Below, piece after piece: positions 1-6,256 of a stretch of DNA of 9,025 nucleotides. The notes under the pieces were generated by a model. That model saw nothing but the letters and a program-made list of their open reading frames with translations. It made no database searches and was not told the DNA's origin. This stretch comes from Dehalococcoidia bacterium CG2_30_46_9 (GTDB lineage: Bacteria > Chloroflexota > Dehalococcoidia > GIF9 > AB-539-J10), in the NCBI GenBank assembly GCA_001873005.1, contig MNYE01000063.1, forward strand, positions 1 through 9,025, read 5' to 3'. Position 1 is the first letter of the stretch, and each line of letters begins with the position of its first letter. Both the position numbers and the translations under genes were made by a program.

Positions 1-47
1 TCACTACCAAAATTCTAGTTTTCGGACAGCTTCTTAAGATTCACCCT

Positions 48-56
48 ATTATATCA
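48..56 (-). promoter_or_regulatory. candidate extended -10 promoter reading leftward out of the window
   Basis: On the minus strand the bases read TGATATAAT, a perfect extended -10 (TGn plus TATAAT). No good -35 lies 16-18 nt upstream, which an extended -10 does not strictly need. A short palindrome (ACAG-A-CTGT) lies just upstream of the -10 and could be an operator, but it is short enough to be chance. No gene starts before the window edge, so any target lies outside. The call rests on motif match alone. Confidence 0.4.
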
Positions 57-132
57 CAGACTGTCTAAAAACCTTCTCTGCCGGAGGCTGGTTGCGTTCA
101 AAAGTTGGTTGTTTTTCGGCCCACCTGAAAAA

Positions 133-160
133 AATCTACAACACTACCCCCCCTTGTCAA
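133..160 (-). promoter_or_regulatory. candidate sigma-70-type promoter reading leftward out of the window
   Basis: The minus strand shows a perfect -35 TTGACA (155-160), a 16-nt spacer containing a run of seven G, and a -10 TAGATT (133-138) that matches the consensus at four of six bases. It lies downstream of the L25 gene and would serve a gene beyond position 1. With the extended -10 at 48-56 it suggests that a new transcription unit begins here. No other gene or RNA structure was recognised in positions 1-244. Confidence 0.4.
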
Positions 161-244
161 CACGACCGGCTACCACAGGGAACAATATGAACTTATGTCT
201 GCAATAATGCCAACGTTGCTAAGCTGCTTTCACTCGGAGAGTAA

Positions 245-898
245 CTATCTCTCTTCTTTTCTGGGTCCTTCCTCCGCTTTCTCCTCCACAACCTCTTCAA
301 CCTTCGCTTCAGCTTTCTTGATTATCTCTTCCGCCTCTACTCTTATCGGCTCAACCTTAGCTACTATTTGTTCCGAGCCAGTGAGGAGGGTAATATCTTT
401 CCCAATCTCGAGGTCTTTCACATGTACAATATCGCCCAGCTTGGAGAGATGACTTATGTCAAAGACAATACTTGAAGGAATACTGCCGGGTAGGCACTCT
501 ACCTCCACAGTCCTCAGAATTATCATCAAATACCCTTCCCTGGCTTTCACTGCCGGCGATTCACCCACAAAATCAATTGGCACATCTAGTTTTATTTTTT
601 CCTTCGCTATCACCTGATAAAAGCTCACATGGAGCAGTTTCCCCATGCCGCCTTTTCTTTGCACTTCCTTGATCATTACATTCCTGCCTGGCTTCTCTTC
701 ATTCACCATTAGCGAGACAAGATGGGCTGTCTCCGCCTGGCTCAATAGTTTATCCAAGGCTGAGGCTTGTACTTGCAGTGCCATGGACTCGATGCCATGA
801 CCATAGACGTTCACCGGGATTATACCAGCCCGCCGAAGGGACTCCACTTTTTTCCCAAATACTTCCCTGGTGGTAGCCTGAAGTTCAAAAAGTGCCAT
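245..898 (-). CDS. rplY: 50S ribosomal protein L25 / general stress protein Ctc (long TL5 form)
   Basis: This 217-residue protein belongs to the L25/Ctc/TL5 family, which binds 5S rRNA in the large ribosomal subunit. Residues 1 to about 92 form the L25 domain: the N-terminal ELQATTREVFGKK block, then RRAGIIPVNVYG, match the family start. Residues about 100-185 form the second, beta-rich TL5 domain, with VEVECLPGSIPSSIVFDIS and a KLGDIVHVKDL segment. The last 30 residues are a Glu/Lys-rich tail typical of long Ctc proteins. The ATG is preceded by AGGAGG (minus strand, 905-910) at good spacing, so the start is secure. The gene follows arsM after a 173-nt gap with its own promoter candidate, so it is probably transcribed separately. 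No clear terminator follows the stop. Confidence 0.95.
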   Translation of the reverse strand: MALFELQATTREVFGKKVESLRRAGIIPVNVYGHGIESMALQVQASALDKLLSQAETAHLVSLMVNEEKPGRNVMIKEVQRKGGMGKLLHVSFYQVIAKEKIKLDVPIDFVGESPAVKAREGYLMIILRTVEVECLPGSIPSSIVFDISHLSKLGDIVHVKDLEIGKDITLLTGSEQIVAKVEPIRVEAEEIIKKAEAKVEEVVEEKAEEGPRKEER

Positions 899-969
899 TA
901 TTGTCCTCCTGTAGGTTTTTCATTGTTGTATTGAAAACAAAATGCTTTCATTGAGAATCTTTATCTTCC

Positions 970-998
970 CGCCTTAAGGCGAGCTATTATTGTAGCTC
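970..998. repeat. two abutting inverted repeats in the rplY promoter region
   Basis: A perfect 12-bp palindrome CGCCTTAAGGCG (970-981) abuts an inverted repeat GAGCTA-N6-TAGCTC (981-998). The -10 of the rplY promoter candidate (989-994) lies in the loop and one arm of the second repeat, and the first would fall at the transcription start. They could be operator sites or fold in the leader RNA. The symmetry is seen directly; the regulatory role is inference. Confidence 0.5.
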
Positions 999-1017
999 AA
1001 ATGGGTTCCATGTGCAA
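989..1017 (-). promoter_or_regulatory. candidate rplY promoter
   Basis: On the minus strand, -35 TTGCAC (1012-1017), a 17-nt spacer and -10 TACAAT (989-994, five of six consensus bases) precede rplY by about 90 nt. The -35 is weak (three of six). Transcription would start near 982, at the edge of the CGCCTTAAGGCG palindrome. It is the best candidate in the 173-nt gap between arsM and rplY. Confidence 0.45.
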
Positions 1018-1071
1018 AGAGGTAGCACCAATTGCAGCGTCGACTAGTGCTTGGTTATTTTAATATCGTAC

Positions 1072-1830
1072 TTACTTATATGCTTTCACAGTAATACTCA
1101 AAAGATTCCCTATCGTTTCGCTTTTCTTGTTCTCTATGTAAAACTTCTTACTAGATACCACCTGCACATCCTTAAAGCCGGCTCCCTTTATCTTTTCTAA
1201 GTATTCCTGCTGCTCTAAAGCCCCAGCAATACATCCTGCCCAAGCATCAGGGTCATTCTTCATCTCGTCAGGGAGTGCTCTTTCAGACACTATATCAGAG
1301 ACTGTGAGCCTTCCCCGAGGCTTTAGGGCTCGGTAAGTTTCCTGAAAGACTTTGGATTTATCTGGGGAGAGATTAATAACGCAGTTACTGATAACGACAT
1401 CCATAGATTCATCCTCGACAGGAAGTTTCTCAATTTCCCCCAGGCGAAATTCCACATTATGGTAACCATGACTCATGGCGATACCTTTTGCCTTATCTAT
1501 CATCTCTTTCGTCATATCAACCCCGATAACCCTGCCGGTGGGGCCAACTTTATTAGCCGCCAAGAATACATCTACTCCGGCTCCCGACCCTAAATCCAAG
1601 ACTACCTCACCTGTTTTTAGGTCTGCTATAGCAGTAGGACTACCGCACCCCAAACCCATAATCGCCTCTTCTGGGATGCGTTTCAAATCTTCCCCCGAGT
1701 ATCCAATAGCCTCAGCTTGAGATAAGGGGCTGACTCCGCAAGCGCAACTTGGACAGCAGCTCCGCTGGTCTCGCTTAGCTATCTGGGCATATCTCCCCTT
1801 CACCACTTCTTTGATTTTCTTTTCTTCCAT
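1072..1830 (-). CDS. arsM: arsenite S-adenosylmethionine methyltransferase
   Basis: This 252-residue class I methyltransferase transfers methyl groups from S-adenosylmethionine to trivalent arsenic in the cytosol. The SAM-binding motif VLDLGSGAGVDVFLAA is at residues 77-92, followed by VIGVDM at 101-106. The three cysteines that bind As(III) in characterised ArsM proteins appear in their usual settings: Cys62 in GLGCGSP, Cys150 in ISNCVINL and Cys200 in AGCIAGAL. A further cluster, SCCPSCAC (Cys25, 26, 29, 31), lies near the N terminus, as in many bacterial ArsM. A strong GGAGGTGA site (1834-1841) precedes the ATG. A good promoter candidate lies upstream at 1925-1953. No arsR, arsC or arsenite pump is in the window, and no typical ArsR box was recognised. 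Substrate is inferred from the cysteines. Confidence 0.9.
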   Translation of the reverse strand: MEEKKIKEVVKGRYAQIAKRDQRSCCPSCACGVSPLSQAEAIGYSGEDLKRIPEEAIMGLGCGSPTAIADLKTGEVVLDLGSGAGVDVFLAANKVGPTGRVIGVDMTKEMIDKAKGIAMSHGYHNVEFRLGEIEKLPVEDESMDVVISNCVINLSPDKSKVFQETYRALKPRGRLTVSDIVSERALPDEMKNDPDAWAGCIAGALEQQEYLEKIKGAGFKDVQVVSSKKFYIENKKSETIGNLLSITVKAYK

Positions 1831-1861
1831 GGTTCACCTCCTGACATTTGTGAGAGTGACC

Positions 1862-1881
1862 GCAATATTGCCCCTTAAGGG
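1862..1881. repeat. two abutting palindromes in the arsM leader
   Basis: GCAATATTGC (1862-1871) and CCCTTAAGGG (1872-1881) are perfect 10-bp palindromes lying side by side, flanked by short inverted arms GAGTG (1854-1858) and CACTC (1882-1886). In the arsM leader RNA the minus strand can form a GCCC-TTAAG-GGGC hairpin. They lie between the promoter candidate and the ribosome binding site, so binding or folding here could affect arsM expression. That role is inference. Confidence 0.4.
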
Positions 1882-1884
1882 CAC

Positions 1885-2040
1885 TCATGTGGTGCGAAAT
1901 TGCATCCACACCGCCTTTGCCCTTATTTTAATTGCCTCTTCCACAATAGTCAACACGTCTTCAGAGCGACGGAAGATGTCAACTACGTCCACCTGTTCTG
2001 GAATCGAGGCAAGGTCTGGATAACAGGGTTCGGGAACTGT
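1885..2040 (-). pseudogene. internal fragment of a CoA-binding (YccU/COG1832-type) protein gene
   Basis: Read on the minus strand, this stretch encodes about 50 residues that match my memory of the middle of the YccU-type CoA-binding family: PEPCYPDLASIPEQ, then VDVVDIFRRSEDV, VEEAIKIRAKAVWMQ. Intact proteins are about 140 residues. The N-terminal part with the glycine-rich nucleotide-binding loop is missing, because this reading frame upstream overlaps the end of the AIR synthase gene and shows no family sequence. The C-terminal part is also missing: the frame stops at TGA four residues after WMQ, and no continuation was seen in other frames. No ribosome binding site is apparent. It is best read as a remnant joined to the AIR synthase gene by a deletion; arsM appears to use it as promoter DNA. 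Confidence 0.75.
1925..1953 (-). promoter_or_regulatory. candidate arsM promoter, inside the CoA-binding remnant
   Basis: Minus strand: -35 TTGACT (1948-1953, five of six), a 17-nt spacer and -10 TAAAAT (1925-1930, five of six). Transcription would start near 1918, giving a leader of nearly 90 nt that carries the two palindromes at 1862-1881 and ends with the strong arsM ribosome binding site. The promoter DNA was once coding sequence of the CoA-binding protein. Confidence 0.6.
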
Positions 2041-3088
2041 GTTGCTTAAGAGCACGATAAAAAGCTTGCCAAAAGGGATCGACAATGGGATGTTCGAGCC
2101 TCCTTTCCTTCCCCTTTTCTACCAGGATTATTCCATGTTCGGGGTTCATTAATTCTCCCACAATTGAGGCGGTGATTCCCTTTCGAGACAAAGCTGCCAC
2201 TATTTCCTGCGCTTTGTGCCCCCGGCAGGCTATAATTAACGTCCCCTCGCTAATAGAGGCATAAGGCTCAATGCCAAAAAAGTTACATATATCTTCTACA
2301 CAGTCTTCAATTACAATTCGCTCTTTCTCTATTCTCATTCCCAAACCGGCAGCCTGGGATAGTTCATATAAACCGCCCCACACGCCACATTCAGTGGCAT
2401 CGTGCATAGCACTAACTCCTTCCTCCCTCACTCCCACATTCACCGCTGTTAGAGCATCTTCGACCACTGACATTTTATAGAATATTTGCTGTGCCCTCTG
2501 GCTAAATTCAAAACCAAACTGTTCCCCAATAAGCTCAGGAAACATGGCAGCAAATATACCCGCTGCTTCAATAGCCGGCCCTTTAGTAATGATTATCTTG
2601 TCGCCCACTCTTGCCAATTTCGGGGTAACATATTCATCTTTTTCCCCGATGCTGATTACTGTGGCACCACCGACCATGGGATAGTGGCAGTTCTCATACC
2701 TGGCAGTATGACCACAGATAATAGAGATTCCTAATTTCTTACATTCTCGGTGTATTGTATTCCACATTATCTCCAGCTGCTCTTTGGTCATTTCTATGGG
2801 AAGGTTCAAATCTATAGACAAGAATTTGGGCTTGAGCCCACAGGTGACAGCATCAGAGACAAGGATGTGAACGGCAAACCAAGCAGCTCTCTCCCAGCCA
2901 TATTCAGGAACAATAAACACGGGATCCGTGGTTAGAGCTACTGCTTTATCCCCAATCTCAACTATCCCTACGTCCACTCCATGCTGAGGTCCCACCAACA
3001 CCACTTGACTTTTGGCCCCCAAGCGAGGGTATATCAGTTCGTTAAAGATCTCGGGGGAGATCTTGCCGATTTCAGGAAGTTCGTTCAC
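1979..3088 (-). CDS. AIR synthase-related protein (HypE/ThiL/SelD superfamily), function unknown
   Basis: This 369-residue protein has the fold of the PurM/HypE/SelD/ThiL ATP-binding enzymes. The N-terminal AIRS domain (about 28-150) holds GVDVGIVEIGD and TTDPVF, the usual acidic nucleotide/metal site, and GHTARYENCHYP (126-137). The AIRS_C domain (about 163-325) holds HDATECGVWGGLYEL (229-243), close to the DATEGG motif of HypE. The catalytic C-terminal Cys of HypE (PRIC) is absent, and so is the SelD Cys/Sec loop, so neither name fits. It is rich in Cys (83, 116, 125, 134, 234, 263, 268, 288). The start is GTG, 8 nt after the iscU stop. The likely natural end is near DPFWQAFYRAL (337-347); the last 22 residues are read from the CoA-binding remnant in another frame. 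Position after iscU suggests a role linked to Fe-S or sulfur transfer, which is inference. Confidence 0.85.
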   Translation of the reverse strand: MNELPEIGKISPEIFNELIYPRLGAKSQVVLVGPQHGVDVGIVEIGDKAVALTTDPVFIVPEYGWERAAWFAVHILVSDAVTCGLKPKFLSIDLNLPIEMTKEQLEIMWNTIHRECKKLGISIICGHTARYENCHYPMVGGATVISIGEKDEYVTPKLARVGDKIIITKGPAIEAAGIFAAMFPELIGEQFGFEFSQRAQQIFYKMSVVEDALTAVNVGVREEGVSAMHDATECGVWGGLYELSQAAGLGMRIEKERIVIEDCVEDICNFFGIEPYASISEGTLIIACRGHKAQEIVAALSRKGITASIVGELMNPEHGIILVEKGKERRLEHPIVDPFWQAFYRALKQHSSRTLLSRPCLDSRTGGRS

Positions 3089-3096
3089 TTTTATTG

Positions 3097-3492
3097 CTAC
3101 CCTTCTTTTTTAGACTTTCTTAAATAGTCCTCAATTGCCGATTTAAGAGCTTCTTCTGCCAGAACGGAGCAATGCATCTTGATCGGTGGTAGTCCATCTA
3201 AAGCTTCAGCTACCGTCCGATTGGAGATTTTCAGTGCTTCCTCTATGCTCTTCCCCTTCACCATCTCAGTGACCATAGAGCTCGTGGCAATAGCGGCTCC
3301 ACAGCCGAAGGTTTTGAATTTGGCATCGATAATAGTACCATCGTTTACTTTAATATAAAGCTCCATAATATCGCCGCACACCGGGTTTCCTACGTGCCCG
3401 ATGCCGTCGGGGTTTTCCATTTCCCCCACATTACGGGGATTCTTAAAATGCTCCATTACTTTCTCACTGTATAGCGACCAGACGCCAGGCAT
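3097..3492 (-). CDS. iscU: Fe-S cluster assembly scaffold protein IscU/NifU N-terminal type
   Basis: This 131-residue protein is the scaffold on which [2Fe-2S] clusters are built in the cytosol, from sulfur supplied by IscS. All three ligand cysteines are present: Cys39 in GNPVCGD (with the conserved Asp41), Cys64 in FGCGAAIATSS and Cys108 in KMHCSVLAEEAL. The N-terminal YSEKVMEHFKNPRNVGEM is the family hallmark. The usual LPPVK motif recognised by HscA appears here as LPPIK (101-105), although no hscA is in the window. The length is that of a single-domain scaffold without the ferredoxin or Nfu domain of long NifU. The ATG lies 2 nt after the iscS stop, with GGAAGGG inside the iscS end as ribosome binding site, so the two are translationally linked. 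Confidence 0.95.
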   Translation of the reverse strand: MPGVWSLYSEKVMEHFKNPRNVGEMENPDGIGHVGNPVCGDIMELYIKVNDGTIIDAKFKTFGCGAAIATSSMVTEMVKGKSIEEALKISNRTVAEALDGLPPIKMHCSVLAEEALKSAIEDYLRKSKKEG

Positions 3493-3494
3493 TT

Positions 3495-4721
3495 TTATCC
3501 CTTCCTATCGTCCTTTGCCAAATAAGGGGGGTTGAGGGGTGGGCCTCCTTTTACTGTTCTTGGAGTTTTCAAAAGTGGGGACATAGCTCTCAGCTTGGCT
3601 ACTATTCCAGGCAATACCTTCAGAACTCGCCCCATATCTTCCTCGGTATTTTCTTTACCCAGGCTAAACCTGAGCGAACCATGAGCTTGCTCGGGGGAAA
3701 GCCCCAATGCCAGAAGCACATGGGATGGTTCAAGACTTGAGGAGCTACAAGCTGAGCCGGTAGAAGCACAAATACCCTCGAGATCAAGATTTAAGAGCAT
3801 TGATTCCCCTTCGACAAAATCAACACTCACATTGACATTATTGGGAAGTCTTTTTGTGGGATGACCGTTTAGGCGGATGTGGTCAATTTGCTCTAGAAGA
3901 CCTTTTATGAGCTTATCACGAAGATTAGTTAGCCGTTCTGCTTCTTTGCTCATTTCCTGCCGGGCAAGTTCCGCTGCTCTACCAAAACCAACTATGGCAG
4001 GAACATTCTCTGTGCCGGCTCTACGTCTCTTTTCTTGCTCCCCTCCATGCATAAAAGGAACTAACCTGGTGCCTTTTCTAATATACAGTGCCCCAACCCC
4101 CTTTGGACCATAGAATTTGTGTGCTGAGACAGAGAGCATATCCACGCCAAGCTCATCCACATTCACCGGGATATGCCCTACTGTCTGCACAGCATCAGTA
4201 TGAAAACAGATGCCTACTTCTCTAGCAATCTTACTTATTTCTCCTATAGGCTCTATGGTGCCTACTTCGTTGTTGGCATGCATCACTGAAATAAGGATAG
4301 TTTTGGTGGTAATAGCTTTCTTGACAGCCTGGGGGTCAACTAAACCATATCCATCTACAGGGAGGTAAGTTATCCTGAAGCCTCTTCTTTCTAAAAACTT
4401 GCACGCCTCTAGCACCGCATGGTGCTCAATAGAGGTGGTGATGATGTGATTCCCTTTATGTTCATTGGCGTAGGCAATACCTTCTAAAGCGAAGTTATCT
4501 GCCTCCGTTCCTCCGCTGGTAAAGACAATTTCCTCGCTGCGGGCATAAATAAGCTCTGCCACCTTAGCCCTTGCCTCTTCGATTACTGCCCTAGCCTCCT
4601 GTCCATAGGAATAGATGCTCGAGGGGTTGCCAAAGGCGCCGGTAAAATAGGGTAGCATTGCTTTCACTACTTCAGGATGTGTAGGCGTAGTGGCCGCATG
4701 ATCAAGATATATCCTTCTCAT
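3495..4721 (-). CDS. iscS: cysteine desulfurase, IscS/NifS family
   Basis: This 408-residue PLP enzyme removes sulfur from cysteine as an enzyme-bound persulfide and passes it to IscU. The PLP lysine is Lys202 in [10 protein letters not shown]; His100/His101 in SIEHHAV and Asp176/Gln179 in HTDAVQT make the cofactor pocket. The catalytic Cys325 is in the long flexible loop [16 protein letters not shown], typical of group I (IscS/NifS) rather than SufS. Residues 1-20, [17 protein letters not shown], are the usual start. The ATG directly follows the TAA of the NIL gene (0 nt), with GGAGGGT as ribosome binding site. The last 23 or so residues (386-408), Pro/Gly-rich with GGPPLNPP, look unlike the normal IscS end and may come from a dispersed repeat. 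Confidence 0.95.
   Translation of the reverse strand: MRRIYLDHAATTPTHPEVVKAMLPYFTGAFGNPSSIYSYGQEARAVIEEARAKVAELIYARSEEIVFTSGGTEADNFALEGIAYANEHKGNHIITTSIEHHAVLEACKFLERRGFRITYLPVDGYGLVDPQAVKKAITTKTILISVMHANNEVGTIEPIGEISKIAREVGICFHTDAVQTVGHIPVNVDELGVDMLSVSAHKFYGPKGVGALYIRKGTRLVPFMHGGEQEKRRRAGTENVPAIVGFGRAAELARQEMSKEAERLTNLRDKLIKGLLEQIDHIRLNGHPTKRLPNNVNVSVDFVEGESMLLNLDLEGICASTGSACSSSSLEPSHVLLALGLSPEQAHGSLRFSLGKENTEEDMGRVLKVLPGIVAKLRAMSPLLKTPRTVKGGPPLNPPYLAKDDRKG
3521..3553. repeat. possible dispersed G-rich repeat at the 3' end of iscS
   Basis: The plus strand is strongly G-rich here, with G runs at 3526-3531, 3536-3539 and 3541-3543. On the coding strand it gives the peptide [10 protein letters not shown]. 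Similar PPLNPP-type peptides are known to me from dispersed repeats that run into gene ends in various bacterial genomes. Only one copy is in this window, so repeat status is not shown. The three G runs could also favour a quadruplex. Confidence 0.3.
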
Positions 4722-4964
4722 TTAACCCTCCACAATATCTCCGACAACAGGATCAACCCTTACCCCTCTGCTCATCACCCAGGCAATCCCGTTCTCTATG
4801 TCCTTGCTTTCCCCCTCCAGCTCAAGAACTACCCAGCCTCTATCCCCATTTACATCAGCACGGCGGATGTTGGTCACTACTTTAAATTGCTGACCAAGGT
4901 TGTAAATAATAGGTTCCTTAATTAGCTCTGGGGGGAAGGTAAACATTACTCTTCGCTTGACCAT
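4722..4964 (-). CDS. stand-alone NIL-domain protein
   Basis: This 80-residue protein is essentially one NIL domain, the ligand-sensing domain otherwise found at the C terminus of the methionine importer ATPase MetN and on some ferredoxins. The opening VMFTFPPELIKEPIIYNLGQQFKVVTNIRRADV and the following Gly-rich WVVLELEGE, then DIENGIAWVMSRGVRVDPV, follow the family pattern. It has no membrane segment and no Cys, so it binds no Fe-S cluster itself. AGGAGG (4970-4975) precedes the ATG by 5 nt. It is first in the isc operon, directly joined to iscS, where iscR often stands in other bacteria. It might sense or carry a sulfur compound such as methionine or cysteine; that is inference from family and position. 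Confidence 0.85.
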   Translation of the reverse strand: MVKRRVMFTFPPELIKEPIIYNLGQQFKVVTNIRRADVNGDRGWVVLELEGESKDIENGIAWVMSRGVRVDPVVGDIVEG

Positions 4965-4993
4965 CTTGTCCTCCTGTTTTTTCTAAGGCTAAT

Positions 4994-5002
4994 ATTATAG
5001 CA
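4994..5002 (-). promoter_or_regulatory. extended -10 promoter of the NIL-iscS-iscU operon
   Basis: The minus strand reads TGCTATAAT, a perfect extended -10, in the 57-nt gap between thrC and the NIL gene. No good -35 lies at 16-18 nt; TTGAGT occurs at a 20-nt spacing, which is too far. Transcription would begin near 4987, about 22 nt before the NIL start codon. It marks the break between the upstream amino-acid/ABC operon and the isc operon, though read-through from thrC remains possible. Confidence 0.6.
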
Positions 5003-5021
5003 TGAGTGAAATACAACGGAC

Positions 5022-6245
5022 TCAAGCTTGGTTACCGGCCACCTCCTCAAAGGATTCTAGGGTAGGCTTGATTACGAAAGGGTGAACCACCTCGGCTACC
5101 GCTTCCTGGGTTTTGAGTCCTGCCCCGGTAATGAAAGCTACCGTAAGCTCATTTCTCTTAATTACCCCAGAAGCTACAAGCTTCTTCAGCCCAGCTATCA
5201 CAACACCGCCTGCCGCCTCGGCAAAGATACCTTCGGTCTCAGCCAGGAGTTTCATCCCTTCGACCAGCTCTTCATCGGTGATGGCACAGGCACCACCGCC
5301 ACACTGGCGGGCAACTCTCAAGGCATAATAACCGTCAGCCGGGTTCCCAATAGCTATAGACTTGGCGATGGTATTTGGTTTTACCGGGTGTACATGAAGA
5401 GCACCCGATTGAAAGGCGTTGACAATGGGTGAGCAGCCAGCAGCTTGAGTGAGATACATGTGGGTATTAACCGGTCCAATCAATCCCAGCATGGAAAGTT
5501 CATCCAGGCTTTTCCATATACGGGTAAAGAGGAGCCCCGAGCCAGCGGGAGCCACTACACAATCAGGGGCACACCACCCTAATTGTTCAGCTACTTCGTA
5601 ACCCAGGGTCTTGCTCCCCTCAGCATAGTAGGGTCGGAGATTAATGTTGATAAAACCCCAGTTATATCTTTGCGCTAACTGGCTACAGAGGCGGTTGACA
5701 TCGTCATAGCTTCCCTCAACCATCACCAGAACCGGGTTATAGATTGCTATTCCCACCAACTTACCCCGCTCCACATCGGAGGGGATAAAAACATAGGACT
5801 TCATATTTGCCTTGGCAGCATGGGCTGCCACACTAGCCGCTAGGTTGCCTGTTGAGGCACAAGCTACAATATCGAATCCAAATTCCCGTGCCTTGGTAAT
5901 AGCTACCGAGACCACCCGGTCCTTGAAGGAGTATGTTGGGTTGAGACAGTCATTTTTGATGTAGAGATGGTCCAACACTAATTCCCGTCCCAGGTTATCG
6001 GCCTTGACGAGAGGAGTGAATCCGGTGCCAATGTCCACCACATCGCCATCTACAGGCAATAAGTCTTTGTAGCGCCACATATTGGGCGGCCCCCCGCTGA
6101 TCTTTTCTTGACTCACAGCTTTAGCCATGCGCTTATAGTCGTAGCTTATTTCTAGCGGGCTAAAGCAGAAATCACATAGGTTGAGAGGCTCCAGAGGATA
6201 CTCCCGACCGCACTTTCGACAGCGGAGAGCCGTAGCATAGGACAA
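5022..6245 (-). CDS. thrC: threonine synthase with N-terminal zinc ribbon
   Basis: This PLP enzyme makes threonine from O-phosphohomoserine. Four cysteines near the N terminus, CRKC and CDFC, form a zinc-ribbon-like module common in archaeal and Chloroflexi-type threonine synthases. The PLP lysine is in NPTYSFKDR (Lys108 from the start chosen here), followed by ASTGNLAASVAAHA and the phosphate-binding AGSGLL. The C-terminal AEAAGGV and FITGAGLK motifs are also normal. I chose TTG at 6245 because AGGAGG (6251-6256) sits exactly 5 nt before it, giving 407 residues that begin (M)SYATALRCRKCG. The upstream GTG at 6266 has no ribosome binding site and would overlap the DUF2318 gene by 10 nt. The gene lies 11 nt after that gene, so it is probably its operon partner. 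Confidence 0.93.
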   Translation of the reverse strand: MSYATALRCRKCGREYPLEPLNLCDFCFSPLEISYDYKRMAKAVSQEKISGGPPNMWRYKDLLPVDGDVVDIGTGFTPLVKADNLGRELVLDHLYIKNDCLNPTYSFKDRVVSVAITKAREFGFDIVACASTGNLAASVAAHAAKANMKSYVFIPSDVERGKLVGIAIYNPVLVMVEGSYDDVNRLCSQLAQRYNWGFININLRPYYAEGSKTLGYEVAEQLGWCAPDCVVAPAGSGLLFTRIWKSLDELSMLGLIGPVNTHMYLTQAAGCSPIVNAFQSGALHVHPVKPNTIAKSIAIGNPADGYYALRVARQCGGGACAITDEELVEGMKLLAETEGIFAEAAGGVVIAGLKKLVASGVIKRNELTVAFITGAGLKTQEAVAEVVHPFVIKPTLESFEEVAGNQA

Positions 6246-6256
6246 ATCTTCCTCCT

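Noticed and set aside
232..242. Hairpin ACTC-N3-GAGT just after the rplY stop
   Set aside because: The stem is only 4 bp and no T tract follows, so it is not a credible terminator.
195..452. Plus-strand open frame of 85 codons, Ser/Thr-rich
   Set aside because: Antisense of the Glu/Lys-rich tail of L25; its composition is explained by the complementary codons.
1021..1055. Possible terminator after arsM
   Set aside because: The best stem on the minus strand is AGCAC/GTGCT with an 18-nt loop and only a short T run after it; too weak to call.
1885..2085. Calling the 66-codon frame an intact small gene
   Set aside because: Its first 16 codons overlap the AIR synthase end with no family sequence and no ribosome binding site, and it lacks both ends of the CoA-binding domain.
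1979..3088. Naming this gene selD or hypE
   Set aside because: It lacks the Cys/Sec glycine-rich loop of SelD and the C-terminal PRIC of HypE; only the superfamily is supported.
4677..4925. Plus-strand open frame of 82 codons across the NIL/iscS junction
   Set aside because: Antisense to two well-supported genes, with no family match recognised.
5082..5432. Plus-strand open frame of 116 codons
   Set aside because: It lies wholly inside threonine synthase on the other strand, shows no known domain and has no supporting operon context.
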